Shown: positions 17,873 to 27,103, counted from the stretch's first letter. The stretch: 64,000 bases of DNA from Actinoplanes subtropicus (GCF_000721705.1 NZ_JOJL01000004.1:537617-601616), one strand, 5' to 3'. Program-made: numbers and translations. The notes: generated by a model not told the origin, from the letters alone.

Positions 17873-18742
17873 CTATCGGCGGATGTGCGGCAGCAGGGCG
17901 GGCACCTCGCGCATATGCCGGGCGTACGCCGGGCGGCGCTCCGCCGAGCGGCGGTCCATCATCGGCACGCTGACCAGGGCGAACAGCAGCACCATGAGGG
18001 CCGGCCCGGCGACCGACCACCACCAGCCCGGCGCCGCCGCGAGCCCGAAGAGCCACAGCCCCCACCAGAAGCCGATCTCGCCCAGATAGTTGGGGTGCCG
18101 CGAATACCGCCACAGTCCACTGTCGAGAATCCGCCCCCGATGAGCCGGGTCGGCGGCGAACCGGCGCAACTGCAGATCCGCGACCGCCTCGATGAGGATC
18201 GCGCCGGCCGTGACCACGACGGCGAGCACGTCCAGCACGCCGAACGGCCGCTCCAGCCGGGTCATCGCCGGCCAGACCGGCAGCAGCCCCGCGAAGACCA
18301 CGAGCGTCGGCATCAGCTGGATCCCGGTCAGGTTGACCACCCAGAACGGCAGCCACGGCGGTCGTTGCTCGCGCAGCCGCACGTACCGCCAGTCCTCGTG
18401 GCCGAGGCCCCGCCAGCCCACGGCCCAGTTCGCGGTCAGCCTTACTGCCCAGATCAAAACCAGCGTGAGTACGAGGATCTGCCGGGCGCTCGCGTCGCCC
18501 CGCCACAGCGCCCAGGCGACCACGATGACCGCCGGGGCGACACTCCAATAGGGGTCGTAGAGGCTGGCGTTGCCGGCCACGGCACTGACCAGGAACACGA
18601 CCACGGTCGCCGCGAGGTCGGCCTCGAACGTGTGCCACAGGGGACGGTCACCGGGAGCCGTCGCCGCCACGGCCCAGGCGGCCAGCCCGGCCACCGCGTA
18701 CGCCATGGTCACCAGCCCGAGACCCACCCAGCGCGACCTCAT
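17873..18742 (-). CDS. DUF1295/steroid 5-alpha-reductase-like membrane protein
   Basis: 289 residues with seven or so hydrophobic segments. The C-terminal region has the family signature GLWRYSRHPNYLGEIGFWWG, related to isoprenylcysteine methyltransferase and 5-alpha-reductase folds that bind a nucleotide cofactor. Substrate unknown. Its ATG (18742) overlaps the stop of the upstream lipoprotein gene in an ATGA, implying translational coupling. Confidence 0.87.
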   Translation of the reverse strand: MRSRWVGLGLVTMAYAVAGLAAWAVAATAPGDRPLWHTFEADLAATVVVFLVSAVAGNASLYDPYWSVAPAVIVVAWALWRGDASARQILVLTLVLIWAVRLTANWAVGWRGLGHEDWRYVRLREQRPPWLPFWVVNLTGIQLMPTLVVFAGLLPVWPAMTRLERPFGVLDVLAVVVTAGAILIEAVADLQLRRFAADPAHRGRILDSGLWRYSRHPNYLGEIGFWWGLWLFGLAAAPGWWWSVAGPALMVLLFALVSVPMMDRRSAERRPAYARHMREVPALLPHIRR

Positions 18743-19323
18743 GTCCGGCACGCTCCCGCGAAGAAGGAGACGGTGACGCGGGTCGGCGGCCGACCGTTCT
18801 CCGCGATGTCGAGCGGGATGCAGCCGGGTTTCTTGAGGTGGAAGCCGCCGATGTAGGCGGTGTCGCTGGTCGCGCACGCGTGGAAGACGACCTTGTCAGT
18901 GGGGGAGTATTGCCAGCCCTGGCCGTACTCGAGGCCGGCCGCGCCCGCATACCCGGCGGGGATCGTGACGGTGACCGTCGCTCCGGCCCGCACCTCGGCG
19001 CCGAGCTTGTAGTCGCCGGTGGCGGGGTCGCCGAAGTCCTTCGGGTTCGCGGTCGCCCAGGACCGCAGGCCGGGCCACTTGATCGAACCGACGACCAGAT
19101 CCTCCGCGGCCGGCGACATGGTGATGGGGACGTGCGCCTCGGTGCCGGCGCATTCGATGTCCCGCACGCCCGGCGCGCTCCCGCCCGGCGCGGCGCTGAC
19201 CGTGGGAGGCGCCACGCTCACCTGCGGCATCGGCTCCGGCACAGCGTTGCCGGCCCCGCACGCGGCGGTGACGGACAGGCTCACGAGGGCGGGAACGAGC
19301 GCCGCCCAGGCCCTTCTGATCAT
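18739..19323 (-). CDS. lipoprotein of unknown function
   Basis: 194 residues. Lipoprotein signal with lipobox SVTAACG (Cys22), then a Pro/Val/Ala-rich linker and a ~130-residue soluble domain containing four cysteines (IECAG, HACAT, PGCIP, AGACRT) that probably form disulfides outside the membrane. The domain is beta-rich (GATVTVTIPAGYAG). I do not recognise a family. Coupled by a 4-base overlap to the DUF1295 gene. Confidence 0.75.
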   Translation of the reverse strand: MIRRAWAALVPALVSLSVTAACGAGNAVPEPMPQVSVAPPTVSAAPGGSAPGVRDIECAGTEAHVPITMSPAAEDLVVGSIKWPGLRSWATANPKDFGDPATGDYKLGAEVRAGATVTVTIPAGYAGAAGLEYGQGWQYSPTDKVVFHACATSDTAYIGGFHLKKPGCIPLDIAENGRPPTRVTVSFFAGACRT

Positions 19324-19519
19324 CGAAGCCCCCTCCGCGTCCGGCGCCGGGTCGTGCCCGGATCATAGGCCGCACGACCGACACTTCACGGCTCATCGAT
19401 ACCCGACCGTCCCGCGACACGGTCGCCGGTCGCCTTCGGCCAACCGGGGACGCGCGGCGAAGTGTGCACTTTGTTTTGCGCGTTTGCGCTGGTGAGGAAG
19501 CCGCGCGATAGTACGCGTC

Positions 19520-20917
19520 ATGTCGACCGTCCGTCGTGTCGCCGCTGTCGCCGTGGTCGCGACCGTCATTCTCGGCCTGTCCGCTTCGGCGGCGCAGGCG
19601 CATCGGCGCACGACATTGTTCGTGTCGCCGCACGGGTCGGATTCCGCCGCCGGGACATTGGCGGCTCCGATGCGGACGCCGCAGGCCGCCGTCGAGCGGC
19701 TGGGGCGGGCGGGCGGCACCGTCCGGCTCGCCCGTGGGACGTACGGGCGGCAAAGAATTGTCATCGACGGGCGGGCGCATGTCGCGATTCTGGGCTCGCC
19801 CGGAGCCGTTCTCGATGGCACGGGGCTGAAGCCGCCGGCCGGGCGGAGTGGCATGGTGGAGATCCGGGACAGTTCGGATGTCAGCGTGTCGGGGCTCGGC
19901 ATCGCCGGGTATCGCACGAAGGCGCTGTCGGCGGTGCCGATCGGCATTTTCGTGACCGGCTCCGGGCACGGGATCAGGCTCGCCGGGAACCACGTCCATC
20001 ATCTCGGCAACGACAACGGGACTTTGGGCAGCTTCGACATCAACGCGCACGGCATCGCGGTCTACGGGACGGATGCCCGGGCGGCGATCGCCGACGTGCG
20101 GATCAGCGGGAACGAACTCGACCATCTCGTTCTCGGCGCCAGCGAGACCCTGGTGCTGAACGGGAACGTCGACGGCTGGTCGGTGACCGGCAACGTCATT
20201 CACGACGACAACAACATCGGCATCGACGCGATCGGGTTCGAGGACACCATTTCCGGGCCGGCCCGATTCACCGGCGTCAACCGGGCGCGGCACGGGCTGA
20301 TCGCCGGCAACCGGGTGTCCCGCATCATCAGCGAGGGGAACCCGGCGTACTGGGAGGACGGTTCCTGGTGCAACTGCGCGGACGGCATCTACGTCGACGG
20401 CGGCGGCTCGATCGTCATCGCCGGCAACCGGGTGGACGCCTCCGACATCGGCATCGAGGTCGCCTCGGAATGGAAGCAGGGGCGCACGAACGACATCCGG
20501 GTGAGTGGCAATACGGTGACCGGAAGCCGTTACACGGGACTGGCGATCGGCGGGTACGACCGGGACCGCGGTGAGGCGTACGACATCGGGGTCTTCGGGA
20601 ATTGGCTGCGCGGGAACAACACGCTGCGCGACGGCTCGCCGGAGATTTTGCTGCAGTATTACGTGCACGACACGACGATCAGTCACAACACCGTCATCTC
20701 CACGAACCCGGGCCAGACCGTCCTGCTCCACCGCGACGCCCCGGCCGGCGGTGCGGCGAAGAACGCCCGGCTCGTCCTGGACCACAACACGTATCAGGGC
20801 CGGGCCGCCGCCGGGCGGGAGCTCTACTACTGGAACGGCGTCGAGCGGCGCGGCCTGGCGGCCTACCGGGCGGCGAGCGGGCAGGACAGATCGAGCACCT
20901 ACCGACGGAACCGATGA
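19520..20917 (+). CDS. secreted right-handed parallel beta-helix protein
   Basis: 465 residues. Sec signal peptide of ~27 residues ending AAQAHRR. The start of the mature chain, LFVSPHGSDSAAGTLAAPM followed by PQAAVERL, is the DUF1565-like opening of bacterial pectate-lyase/right-handed beta-helix proteins. Later turns repeat every ~22-25 residues (ISGNELDHL, VTGNVIHDD, IAGNRVSRI, VSGNTVTGS, ISHNTVIST). Likely acts on or binds an extracellular polysaccharide; catalytic residues cannot be assigned. First of several exported proteins in this stretch. Confidence 0.82.
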   Translation: MSTVRRVAAVAVVATVILGLSASAAQAHRRTTLFVSPHGSDSAAGTLAAPMRTPQAAVERLGRAGGTVRLARGTYGRQRIVIDGRAHVAILGSPGAVLDGTGLKPPAGRSGMVEIRDSSDVSVSGLGIAGYRTKALSAVPIGIFVTGSGHGIRLAGNHVHHLGNDNGTLGSFDINAHGIAVYGTDARAAIADVRISGNELDHLVLGASETLVLNGNVDGWSVTGNVIHDDNNIGIDAIGFEDTISGPARFTGVNRARHGLIAGNRVSRIISEGNPAYWEDGSWCNCADGIYVDGGGSIVIAGNRVDASDIGIEVASEWKQGRTNDIRVSGNTVTGSRYTGLAIGGYDRDRGEAYDIGVFGNWLRGNNTLRDGSPEILLQYYVHDTTISHNTVISTNPGQTVLLHRDAPAGGAAKNARLVLDHNTYQGRAAAGRELYYWNGVERRGLAAYRAASGQDRSSTYRRNR

Positions 20918-20941
20918 GGGCCCCGGACCCGTCGTAGGGGC

Positions 20942-22162
20942 ATGAACCGGAGACTCGGCGCTCTGCTCGCCGTCGTGGTGGTGTTGGTGGCGGGCGCGTG
21001 CGGCTCCCGGGTGCCCGGTGACGCCGGGCGGATCGACGCGAAGCTGGTCAGCGACCTCGGACCGGGCGAGGCGCAGACCGTGGCGCAGTCCGTGGACGCG
21101 TTCGGCTTCGACCTGTTCCACCAGGTGGCCGACGGTAAGCAGAACACGATCACGTCACCGGTGTCGGTGGCCACGCTGCTCGCGATGGTCCTCGCCGGCG
21201 CCGACGGCGACACTGCCACGAAGATGGCTCAGGTGTTGCACCTCGGCGAGCGCCGCGACGTGCGGGTCGGCGCGCTGCTGCGCTCGCTGGCGGACACCGA
21301 CGAGGTCGAACTCTCCGTCGCCGATGCGCTCTGGGCCGGCCCCGCCACTGCACTTCAAAAGGACTATCAAGATTTCGTACGCCGGACCTTCGGCGCCACG
21401 ATCGGCCAGGGCGATCTCGGGTCGCCGGGCATCGTCAAGACGGTCGACGACTGGGCCGCGAAGAACACCGGCGGCCGGATCGACCACATCGCCGCCGATC
21501 TCGGGTTGCCGGACGCCCAGGCCGCCGTGGTGCTGCTGAACGCGGTCTACTTCCTCGGCCGGTGGCAGACGCCGTTCGACAGCGGCCTCACCCGCCCGGC
21601 GCCGTTCGCGGCCGGCGGCGCCGCGCCGGTGGACGTGCCGACGATGCAGCTGCGGGCCACCACCCTCGGCTACGCCCAGCTCGACGGCTATCGGATGCTG
21701 CGCCTCCCGTACGGCAAGAATGGCCGTTACGGCATGGAGATCATGCTGCCGGACCAGGGCCACTCGCTGGCTGGCATGCTCAAGGGGCTGGACGAGAGCA
21801 CGTGGCGCGCGGCGGTCGGGCGGCTGAGCGAGCAGGAGATCGACGAGGTGACCCTGCCGAGGTTCGAGCTGCGCTGGTCGGGCCGGCTGATGAAGCCGCT
21901 GGCGCAACTGGGCATGCCCACGGCCGGGTTCGGCAGCATGTCCGCGGCGAACCCGGCCCTGGCCACGGTGGTGCACAAGACCTACCTCAAGGTCGACGAG
22001 AAGGGCACCGAGGCCGCCGCGGTCACCGGCGGCATGATGGCCACCGCGGGTCGCGCGAACCCGCTGGAGTTCCGGGTCGACCGGCCCTTCGCGTTCACCA
22101 TCTCGGACCGGCAGACCGGCGCGATCCTGTTCCTGGGCGCCGTCGCCGACCCGCGGTCCTGA
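20942..22162 (+). CDS. lipoprotein serpin (serine protease inhibitor)
   Basis: 406 residues. Lipobox VAGACG places a lipid on Cys20, so the inhibitor should be tethered outside the membrane. Serpin hallmarks: NTITSPVSVATLLAMVLAGA, AAVVLLNAVYFLGRWQTPF, VTLPRFEL, and a reactive loop hinge DEKGTEAAAV with small residues as needed for loop insertion, then FRVDRPFAFTISD. Counting from the hinge Glu as P17 puts P1 at the Ala in MMATAGR, which suggests an elastase- or subtilisin-like target. Begins 24 bases after the beta-helix gene. Confidence 0.92.
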   Translation: MNRRLGALLAVVVVLVAGACGSRVPGDAGRIDAKLVSDLGPGEAQTVAQSVDAFGFDLFHQVADGKQNTITSPVSVATLLAMVLAGADGDTATKMAQVLHLGERRDVRVGALLRSLADTDEVELSVADALWAGPATALQKDYQDFVRRTFGATIGQGDLGSPGIVKTVDDWAAKNTGGRIDHIAADLGLPDAQAAVVLLNAVYFLGRWQTPFDSGLTRPAPFAAGGAAPVDVPTMQLRATTLGYAQLDGYRMLRLPYGKNGRYGMEIMLPDQGHSLAGMLKGLDESTWRAAVGRLSEQEIDEVTLPRFELRWSGRLMKPLAQLGMPTAGFGSMSAANPALATVVHKTYLKVDEKGTEAAAVTGGMMATAGRANPLEFRVDRPFAFTISDRQTGAILFLGAVADPRS

Positions 22163-22168
22163 CCCGCC

Positions 22169-22591
22169 TCAGATCGGGTTGCTGGTGTAGATCGCCGTGC
22201 TCGCCTGGCTGCCGATGAACGGGTTGTTGACCGCCCACAGCAGACCGCTCTCGTACTCGGGCACGTCGAAGTCGCACTTCACCCAGCCGCCGGCCGCGCC
22301 CCGGTCGTTGAAGCACTGCCGGGCCCAGTTGTGCCCCTGGATCGTGCCGGCGGCGGATTCCCCGTTCGCCTTGGTGTCCTTGACCCAGACGTAGTCGCCG
22401 TACGCGGCGAAGCACGCCTTCGCGCCGGTCGTCGACACGCACCAGACGTTGGCGTTGTCCGCGGCCGGCGGCGCGCCGCTCGGCGAGCCGGTCGTGGCCG
22501 ACGCCGCGGACGCCGTTCCGGCCACGACGAGCGCCACCGTCGCGGGCACCACCAACGCGGCCGCCGTCAACTTCCGAGATTTCGTCATCAT
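22169..22591 (-). CDS. secreted cysteine-containing protein of unknown function
   Basis: 140 residues with a Sec signal (basic start, then VVPATVALVVAGTASAASA). The mature domain of ~95 residues has four cysteines (VWCVS, KACFA, RQCFND, VKCDF) and many aromatic/Gly residues, suggesting a small disulfide-stabilised beta fold. No family recognised. Two consecutive ATGs (22591, 22588) follow GGAGGAG. Convergent with the serpin gene, with only 6 bases between their stops. Confidence 0.72.
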   Translation of the reverse strand: MMTKSRKLTAAALVVPATVALVVAGTASAASATTGSPSGAPPAADNANVWCVSTTGAKACFAAYGDYVWVKDTKANGESAAGTIQGHNWARQCFNDRGAAGGWVKCDFDVPEYESGLLWAVNNPFIGSQASTAIYTSNPI

Positions 22592-22747
22592 CCGGTTGGT
22601 ACTCCTCCGGTCGGTTGATCTTGTCCGGGGAGACAGGGTAGCGCGAAGGTGACAACCCTTCCGGACGAGTCGGTCAGGTCAAGACGACGAAAGCCGTCGA
22701 TGGGGGTTGGTATACCCGAACTCACCGTTTTCGGGGAGGTAGGGAAT

Positions 22748-24442
22748 ATGTATCGAAGACCGGTCAAATGGGTCGCGCTGGCCGCGGTGCTGGCCGGTGC
22801 GGCCCACGGTTTCCCGGCGGCCGCGGGGCGTACGGAAACCGCGGTGGTGAGCACGAGCCCGGTGAGCGGCGTGGTGGAGTCCGACGTGGCCCTGCGCCTG
22901 CCGTTGCCGGCCTCGGCGGGACCGCACCCGGCCGCCTGCGACTGGCTGCACTACCTGCGCTATCGCGACCGCAACGGCCCGGCGAGCGCGGCGAGCGCCG
23001 ACCGGATCCTGGTGGCCCAGCCCGGCATCCTGGAGGGCGCGGGCGCCTTCGACAGCGTCGCCCGGGACTCCGTCGCCGAGGCCGCGCGCCGGGGGCACCA
23101 CATCGAGTTCTGGGCGCTGGACCGGCGGTCGAACTGCTTGGAGGACCACACCGGCATCCGGGCCGGTCTCGCCGCCGGCGACGCCCGCGTCGCGCTCGAC
23201 TACTACTACCACGGCGCCACGGTGGACGGCCGCCGGTTCGCCGGATTCCTGGACAACTCGCAGGTCGCCTGGCTCGCCAACGTCGGGATCGAGCAGACCG
23301 TACGGGACGAGTACGACGTGCTCACGGCCGAACTGCCCGACCCGGCCGTACGCCGGCAGAAGGTCCTCTGCGGCGGCCACTCGCTGGGCGGCGTGATCAC
23401 CGGCTACTTCGCGGTCGCGGACTTCGGCGGCGACCCCGGCTACCGCCAGTGCGGCGGGTACTTCGCCCTGGACACCACCATCTCCACCTCGCTGGCCGAC
23501 CTCAGCGGGCAGACCCCGTCCGGGGCGCTGCCGGACGTCGGCATCGGGTACGCGCTGATCCAGTCCGGCCTGGCGAGCGGCGTGCTCAGCCGTACGGTAT
23601 CCGCACCGGTCCTGATCAACGCGGAGACCATGAACCTGCTGGCCGTGGCCGGCGTGGCCGCCCGCACCGACCCGGACCACGAGACGCTGCTGCCCGCGCT
23701 GCCCTCGAACACCAACATCGACACCACCCAGCGGATCCTCTTCGCCAAGGACTTCGCGACGTTCCTCGCCGGCTCGCCGTCCGTGCGCGACTTCCACCTG
23801 ACCAACGCGGCGGTGCTCGGCGGCCTGCTGGACGACAACTCCCAGCCGCTGTCGTTCCTGGAGTCGAGCGACGGCTTCTTCGACGGCGGGCCGATCACCG
23901 ACAAGAGCTTCCCGCTGCCCTCGGACGTCACCCGCGATCCGTCGCTGGGCGCGCTCGGCGGGCTGGTCGGCAACCGGCCGATGGCCATACCCGCCCAGCC
24001 GGACGGGCCGCTCTACACGTGGCGGAACTACAACCGGATCGGCGCGCCGGACGACCCCGGCTACCGGAGCGCGGACGGGCAGCTGTTCAGCACGCCGGGC
24101 GAGGAGGTGACCGACCTGCGGGAGCTCGCGCGCAGCCTCGCCGAGCACCCGCTCGACTTCACCGAGCAGTACTTCCCGACCAGGCTCGTCACCGACATCG
24201 AGCAGGACACGGCGCCGGAGATCACCCGCCTCGTGGCGCACCCCGAGGGCCTCACCGCCAACCCGATCATCACGCTGGTGGCCGGCGACGGGCTGCTCGC
24301 GGGGCGGACGCTGCCACCGGAGTACCACCCGGTCGTCGCCCCGGGATACCAGCATCTCGACGTTCTGACCGCCGCGCCGGCGCAGAACGACGGCCGGCCG
24401 GAGATCGTGTCGACCAGCCTGGCCGGCTTCGCCCTCTCCTGA
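22748..24442 (+). CDS. secreted alpha/beta hydrolase
   Basis: 564 residues from ATG 22748, which follows GGGGAGGTAGGGAAT; earlier in-frame starts lack this. Signal peptide to about AAAGR. A lipase-like elbow GGHSLGGVITG (~residue 220) gives the nucleophile Ser; a late AGDGLL...GYQHLDVL block can supply the acid and His. The large insertion between them resembles extracellular esterases. Substrate unknown. The next gene starts 32 bases later and is probably co-expressed. Confidence 0.82.
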   Translation: MYRRPVKWVALAAVLAGAAHGFPAAAGRTETAVVSTSPVSGVVESDVALRLPLPASAGPHPAACDWLHYLRYRDRNGPASAASADRILVAQPGILEGAGAFDSVARDSVAEAARRGHHIEFWALDRRSNCLEDHTGIRAGLAAGDARVALDYYYHGATVDGRRFAGFLDNSQVAWLANVGIEQTVRDEYDVLTAELPDPAVRRQKVLCGGHSLGGVITGYFAVADFGGDPGYRQCGGYFALDTTISTSLADLSGQTPSGALPDVGIGYALIQSGLASGVLSRTVSAPVLINAETMNLLAVAGVAARTDPDHETLLPALPSNTNIDTTQRILFAKDFATFLAGSPSVRDFHLTNAAVLGGLLDDNSQPLSFLESSDGFFDGGPITDKSFPLPSDVTRDPSLGALGGLVGNRPMAIPAQPDGPLYTWRNYNRIGAPDDPGYRSADGQLFSTPGEEVTDLRELARSLAEHPLDFTEQYFPTRLVTDIEQDTAPEITRLVAHPEGLTANPIITLVAGDGLLAGRTLPPEYHPVVAPGYQHLDVLTAAPAQNDGRPEIVSTSLAGFALS

Positions 24443-24474
24443 CCCCCCTTTGGCCCCTTTGGAAGGAGCAACCC

Positions 24475-24987
24475 ATGTCCCGTTCCCTCGGCCGCCGCGG
24501 TGCTGTCGTGGCTTCCGCCGTCCTCGCGGTGATCGCCGTCCCGCTGCCCGCCTCGGCGGCGACGGTGTCCGCGCCGTACGCCTGCACCAGCCCGTTGGGC
24601 ACGCAGAGCGTGACCATCTCGGCGTCACTCACCGCGACGCCCAACCCGGCCGCCGCCGGCGCGCCGGTACGGTTCCAGCTGCACGTCAGCAACCTCGGGC
24701 TGACCTCGCCGCTGACCGTCAACTCGTGGAGCGGCAGCGCCACGCTCGTGGTGAGCGGCGCGGAGACCGGCCAGTTCCCGGTCACCGGCAGCGGCGGGCC
24801 GATCGCTCCACTGCAGCCGATCACCGGCGACATGTCCGGCTCCTGGACGCCGTCGGCCACCGGCGTGGACGAGGTGCGCGGCGGCAACGTGGCGATCACC
24901 GCGAACGTCGCCCTGATCGGCAACGTGTCACTCAGCTGCACGCCGTCGCAGCCCCAGCCGGTGGGCGAGACGCTGACCGTGCAGTAA
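24475..24987 (+). CDS. secreted beta-sandwich protein of unknown function (DUF6801-like)
   Basis: 170 residues. Signal peptide ending PASAA; mature chain opens YACTSPLGTQSVTISASLTA and is almost entirely short beta-strands, with a Cys near each end (CTSPLG and SLSCTPSQP) that could close a disulfide. The pattern resembles actinobacterial DUF6801 proteins, from memory only. ATG 24475 has GGAAGGAG upstream. Follows the secreted hydrolase closely. Confidence 0.7.
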   Translation: MSRSLGRRGAVVASAVLAVIAVPLPASAATVSAPYACTSPLGTQSVTISASLTATPNPAAAGAPVRFQLHVSNLGLTSPLTVNSWSGSATLVVSGAETGQFPVTGSGGPIAPLQPITGDMSGSWTPSATGVDEVRGGNVAITANVALIGNVSLSCTPSQPQPVGETLTVQ

Positions 24988-25050
24988 CCCGCGCGGCCGG
25001 GCCCGACTGACCGATGGCAGGATCCGGGCGCCCGCTGACGACGCCGGAAA

Positions 25051-25095
25051 AATAGCCGGGGGACCGGGGGCGGAGGCGCCCCGCCCCCGGCTATT
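25051..25095. terminator. strong hairpin terminator
   Basis: AATAGCCGGGGG (25051-25062) pairs exactly with CCCCCGGCTATT (25084-25095), and the loop itself contains a further GC pairing. It lies 64 bases after the secreted operon's last stop and ends the plus-strand block. There is no long T-tract, as usual in actinobacteria. Confidence 0.8.
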
Positions 25096-25129
25096 CTGTC
25101 GCGTCGAATTGATCAGGTCAGGAGGATGC

Positions 25130-25642
25130 GTGGGCGCTTCGGGGTGGGACTACTACATGCCCTACCAGGAAGACGTGTATCTCGCCTTCATCACCCTCCG
25201 GCAGCTGGTCTTCGAGGCCGGCGAGTTCCTCTGGGCGGTGAGCGGCAAGAACGCGTCCGACGACCCGGCGCGCCCGACGAGCGAGGACGAGTTGTGGGGC
25301 GAGGAGGTCGTGCGGCTCAAGGGCACACACTCGATCCTCGACATGTACAAGGTGCTGGCCGACGGCGAGAGCCCGAACTACGGCTACCTGCCGCACCCCT
25401 ACGACACGTTCGAGGAGTACATGGCGCTGGTGAAGGAGCACGGCAACCCCGAGTACGGCGTGATCGTGCCGGTCGGCGAGGCCGAGGCGTACGAGGCGGC
25501 CGGCGACACCAAGCTCACCCGCAACCACGTGGCCCTGCTCGTACCGCTGGCCAAATATCCCGGTTTCGGCCGGGTCGCGGTGTTGCACGACGAACGTGGC
25601 ACGCCCGCCGAGCTCTACTTCTGGGGATTCTCCGGCGACTGA
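25130..25642 (+). CDS. conserved hypothetical protein
   Basis: 170 residues starting at GTG 25130, with GGAGG four bases upstream; an earlier in-frame ATG lies inside that ribosome site region. The N-terminus GWDYYMPYQEDVYLAFITLRQLVFEAGEF is a recognisable opening in actinobacterial proteins of unknown role. Cytosolic, no membrane segment, many acidic and aromatic residues. No catalytic motif seen. It sits directly after a strong terminator and so has its own promoter. Confidence 0.75.
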   Translation: MGASGWDYYMPYQEDVYLAFITLRQLVFEAGEFLWAVSGKNASDDPARPTSEDELWGEEVVRLKGTHSILDMYKVLADGESPNYGYLPHPYDTFEEYMALVKEHGNPEYGVIVPVGEAEAYEAAGDTKLTRNHVALLVPLAKYPGFGRVAVLHDERGTPAELYFWGFSGD

Positions 25643-25690
25643 CGTCACATGGGGTGGCCCTGGGTTGACCTTGTGCGTCAGGATCGCGAC

Positions 25691-26944
25691 GTGGCTTCCC
25701 TCCGGTCCGAGCTGCGGCCAGGCCCGGCCGCCCCCCAGGCGCTCCGTCGCCCGTGGTGGCGCCGGCCGCGTCCGGCCGTGCCGCTGTCCGGCGTGCCGGT
25801 GCCCGGCCATGGCTCGTGGTGGCGTCATGGGCTCTCGTTCGCGCCGTTGTCGGGCCGGGGCCTGTGGTGGCGTCACGGACGTCCAGCCGCGCCGCTGCCG
25901 GGCCGGGGCTCGTGGCGGCGGCGGGCGCGTCCGCCCGCACCGGAGAGGCCCACGCGCCCGTGGTGGCGCCGGCTGCGCCTGCCGCTGCTGCTCGCGGCCG
26001 GTCTGGCGCTCGCGGCGCTCGGCCTGTGGGGCCGCTTGCCCGATCCGCGCGCGTTCCTCGGCGCGCTGACCGGCGCCGACTACTGGTGGGTCATCCTGGC
26101 TGCCGCGCTGCAGGGTCTTTCGCTGAGCGCGTTCGCCTGGCAGCAGCGGGAGTTGATGCGCGCTTTGGGCGTACGCCTGAGAGCGCGCCGAGCCGCGGCC
26201 GTGACCCTGGCCCGCACCGCCATCTCGATCGCCATGCCCGCGGGCGCGGCCGTCTCGGCGGCCTACGCCGTCCGCGAGTACCAGCGCGGCGGCGTCAGCA
26301 AGGAACATTCCGCCGCCTCGATGATCGTCTCGGGTCTGGCCTCGATCGGTGGCCTCACCCTCCTCTACGTGACGGGCGGCGCGGCGGTGCTCGGCCGCGA
26401 CCCCGCGCTGCTGCTGAGCCCCCAGCCGCTGGCCGTGGTCGGCGGTCTGCTGGTGCTGACCACCGCCGCGATCATCGCAGGCCGCCGCGTCCCCTCGTTC
26501 GCGGCGGCCATTCGCGGCAACGGCCGGATCATGACGTGGATCCGCCGGACCCTCGCCTCGGCCCAGGAGGCCTGGCAGGCGGGCGCCGGCCTCCGTACCC
26601 GCGACTGGGCGGTCGCGGTGCTGCTCTTCGCGATCAACTGGCTCACCGACCTGCTGTGCCTGGCCGCCACCTGCCGGGCGGTGGGCCTGCCGATCGGCGT
26701 GGTGACCCTGGCCGGCATCTACCTGGGCGTGCAGATCGTCCGGCAGGTCCCCCTCACCCCCGGCGGCGTCGGCGTGGTCGACACCGCACTGGTCGCCGGC
26801 CTGACCGCGGCCGGCGCGACGGCCGTAGCCGCCGCGGCGGCCGTCCTCATCTATCGCCTCATCTCCTGCTGGCTGCTCCTCCCCGCCGGCGGCCTGGCGG
26901 CAGTCCTGCTCCGACGGGGCGCGACGCACACTCGCGCCGAGTAA
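25691..26944 (+). CDS. flippase-like (UPF0104/LPG synthase transmembrane) protein with RW-rich repeat N-terminus
   Basis: About 417 residues from GTG 25691 (AGGATCGCGAC upstream; ATG 25649 is the alternative). Residues ~110-415 hold eight hydrophobic segments with family features such as LARTAISIAMPAGAAVSAAY and QIVRQVPLTPGGVGVVDTAL, matching the lysylphosphatidylglycerol synthetase membrane domain family of lipid flippases. The first ~105 residues are unusual: about five ~16-residue repeats built around WWRR/WWRH and APLxGRG. No catalytic aminoacyl-transferase domain follows, so lysylation is unlikely. Confidence 0.82.
   Translation: MASLRSELRPGPAAPQALRRPWWRRPRPAVPLSGVPVPGHGSWWRHGLSFAPLSGRGLWWRHGRPAAPLPGRGSWRRRARPPAPERPTRPWWRRLRLPLLLAAGLALAALGLWGRLPDPRAFLGALTGADYWWVILAAALQGLSLSAFAWQQRELMRALGVRLRARRAAAVTLARTAISIAMPAGAAVSAAYAVREYQRGGVSKEHSAASMIVSGLASIGGLTLLYVTGGAAVLGRDPALLLSPQPLAVVGGLLVLTTAAIIAGRRVPSFAAAIRGNGRIMTWIRRTLASAQEAWQAGAGLRTRDWAVAVLLFAINWLTDLLCLAATCRAVGLPIGVVTLAGIYLGVQIVRQVPLTPGGVGVVDTALVAGLTAAGATAVAAAAAVLIYRLISCWLLLPAGGLAAVLLRRGATHTRAE
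25749..25980 (+). repeat. coding tandem repeat, WWRH/R...APLxGRG units
   Basis: Degenerate ~48-base units encode RPWWRR, SWWRHG, LWWRHG, SWRRRA and RPWWRR in register, each followed by a Pro/Gly-rich spacer. The segment precedes the first membrane helix of the flippase-like protein and is rich in Arg and Trp. Confidence 0.7.
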
Positions 26945-26990
26945 CGGTCGGCCGTTCGCCTTTTCTGCCGGCCGCCGTCCGCGCCCTCAC

Positions 26991-27035
26991 CGCTCCTTGG
27001 GCCTGCGCTCCTTGGGCCTGCGCTCCTTGGGCCTG
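26991..27035. repeat. three perfect 15-base tandem repeats
   Basis: CGCTCCTTGGGCCTG occurs three times without interruption, followed by a decayed start of a fourth copy. It lies in the 159-base convergent gap between the flippase-like gene and the marR gene. Confidence 0.9.
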
Positions 27036-27103
27036 CGCCCCGGGTAGCGGCAGGTGTGCGGGTTTGCGGGCCGTGATGGTTGTTGCGGATGGCAACCGGC
27101 CGG

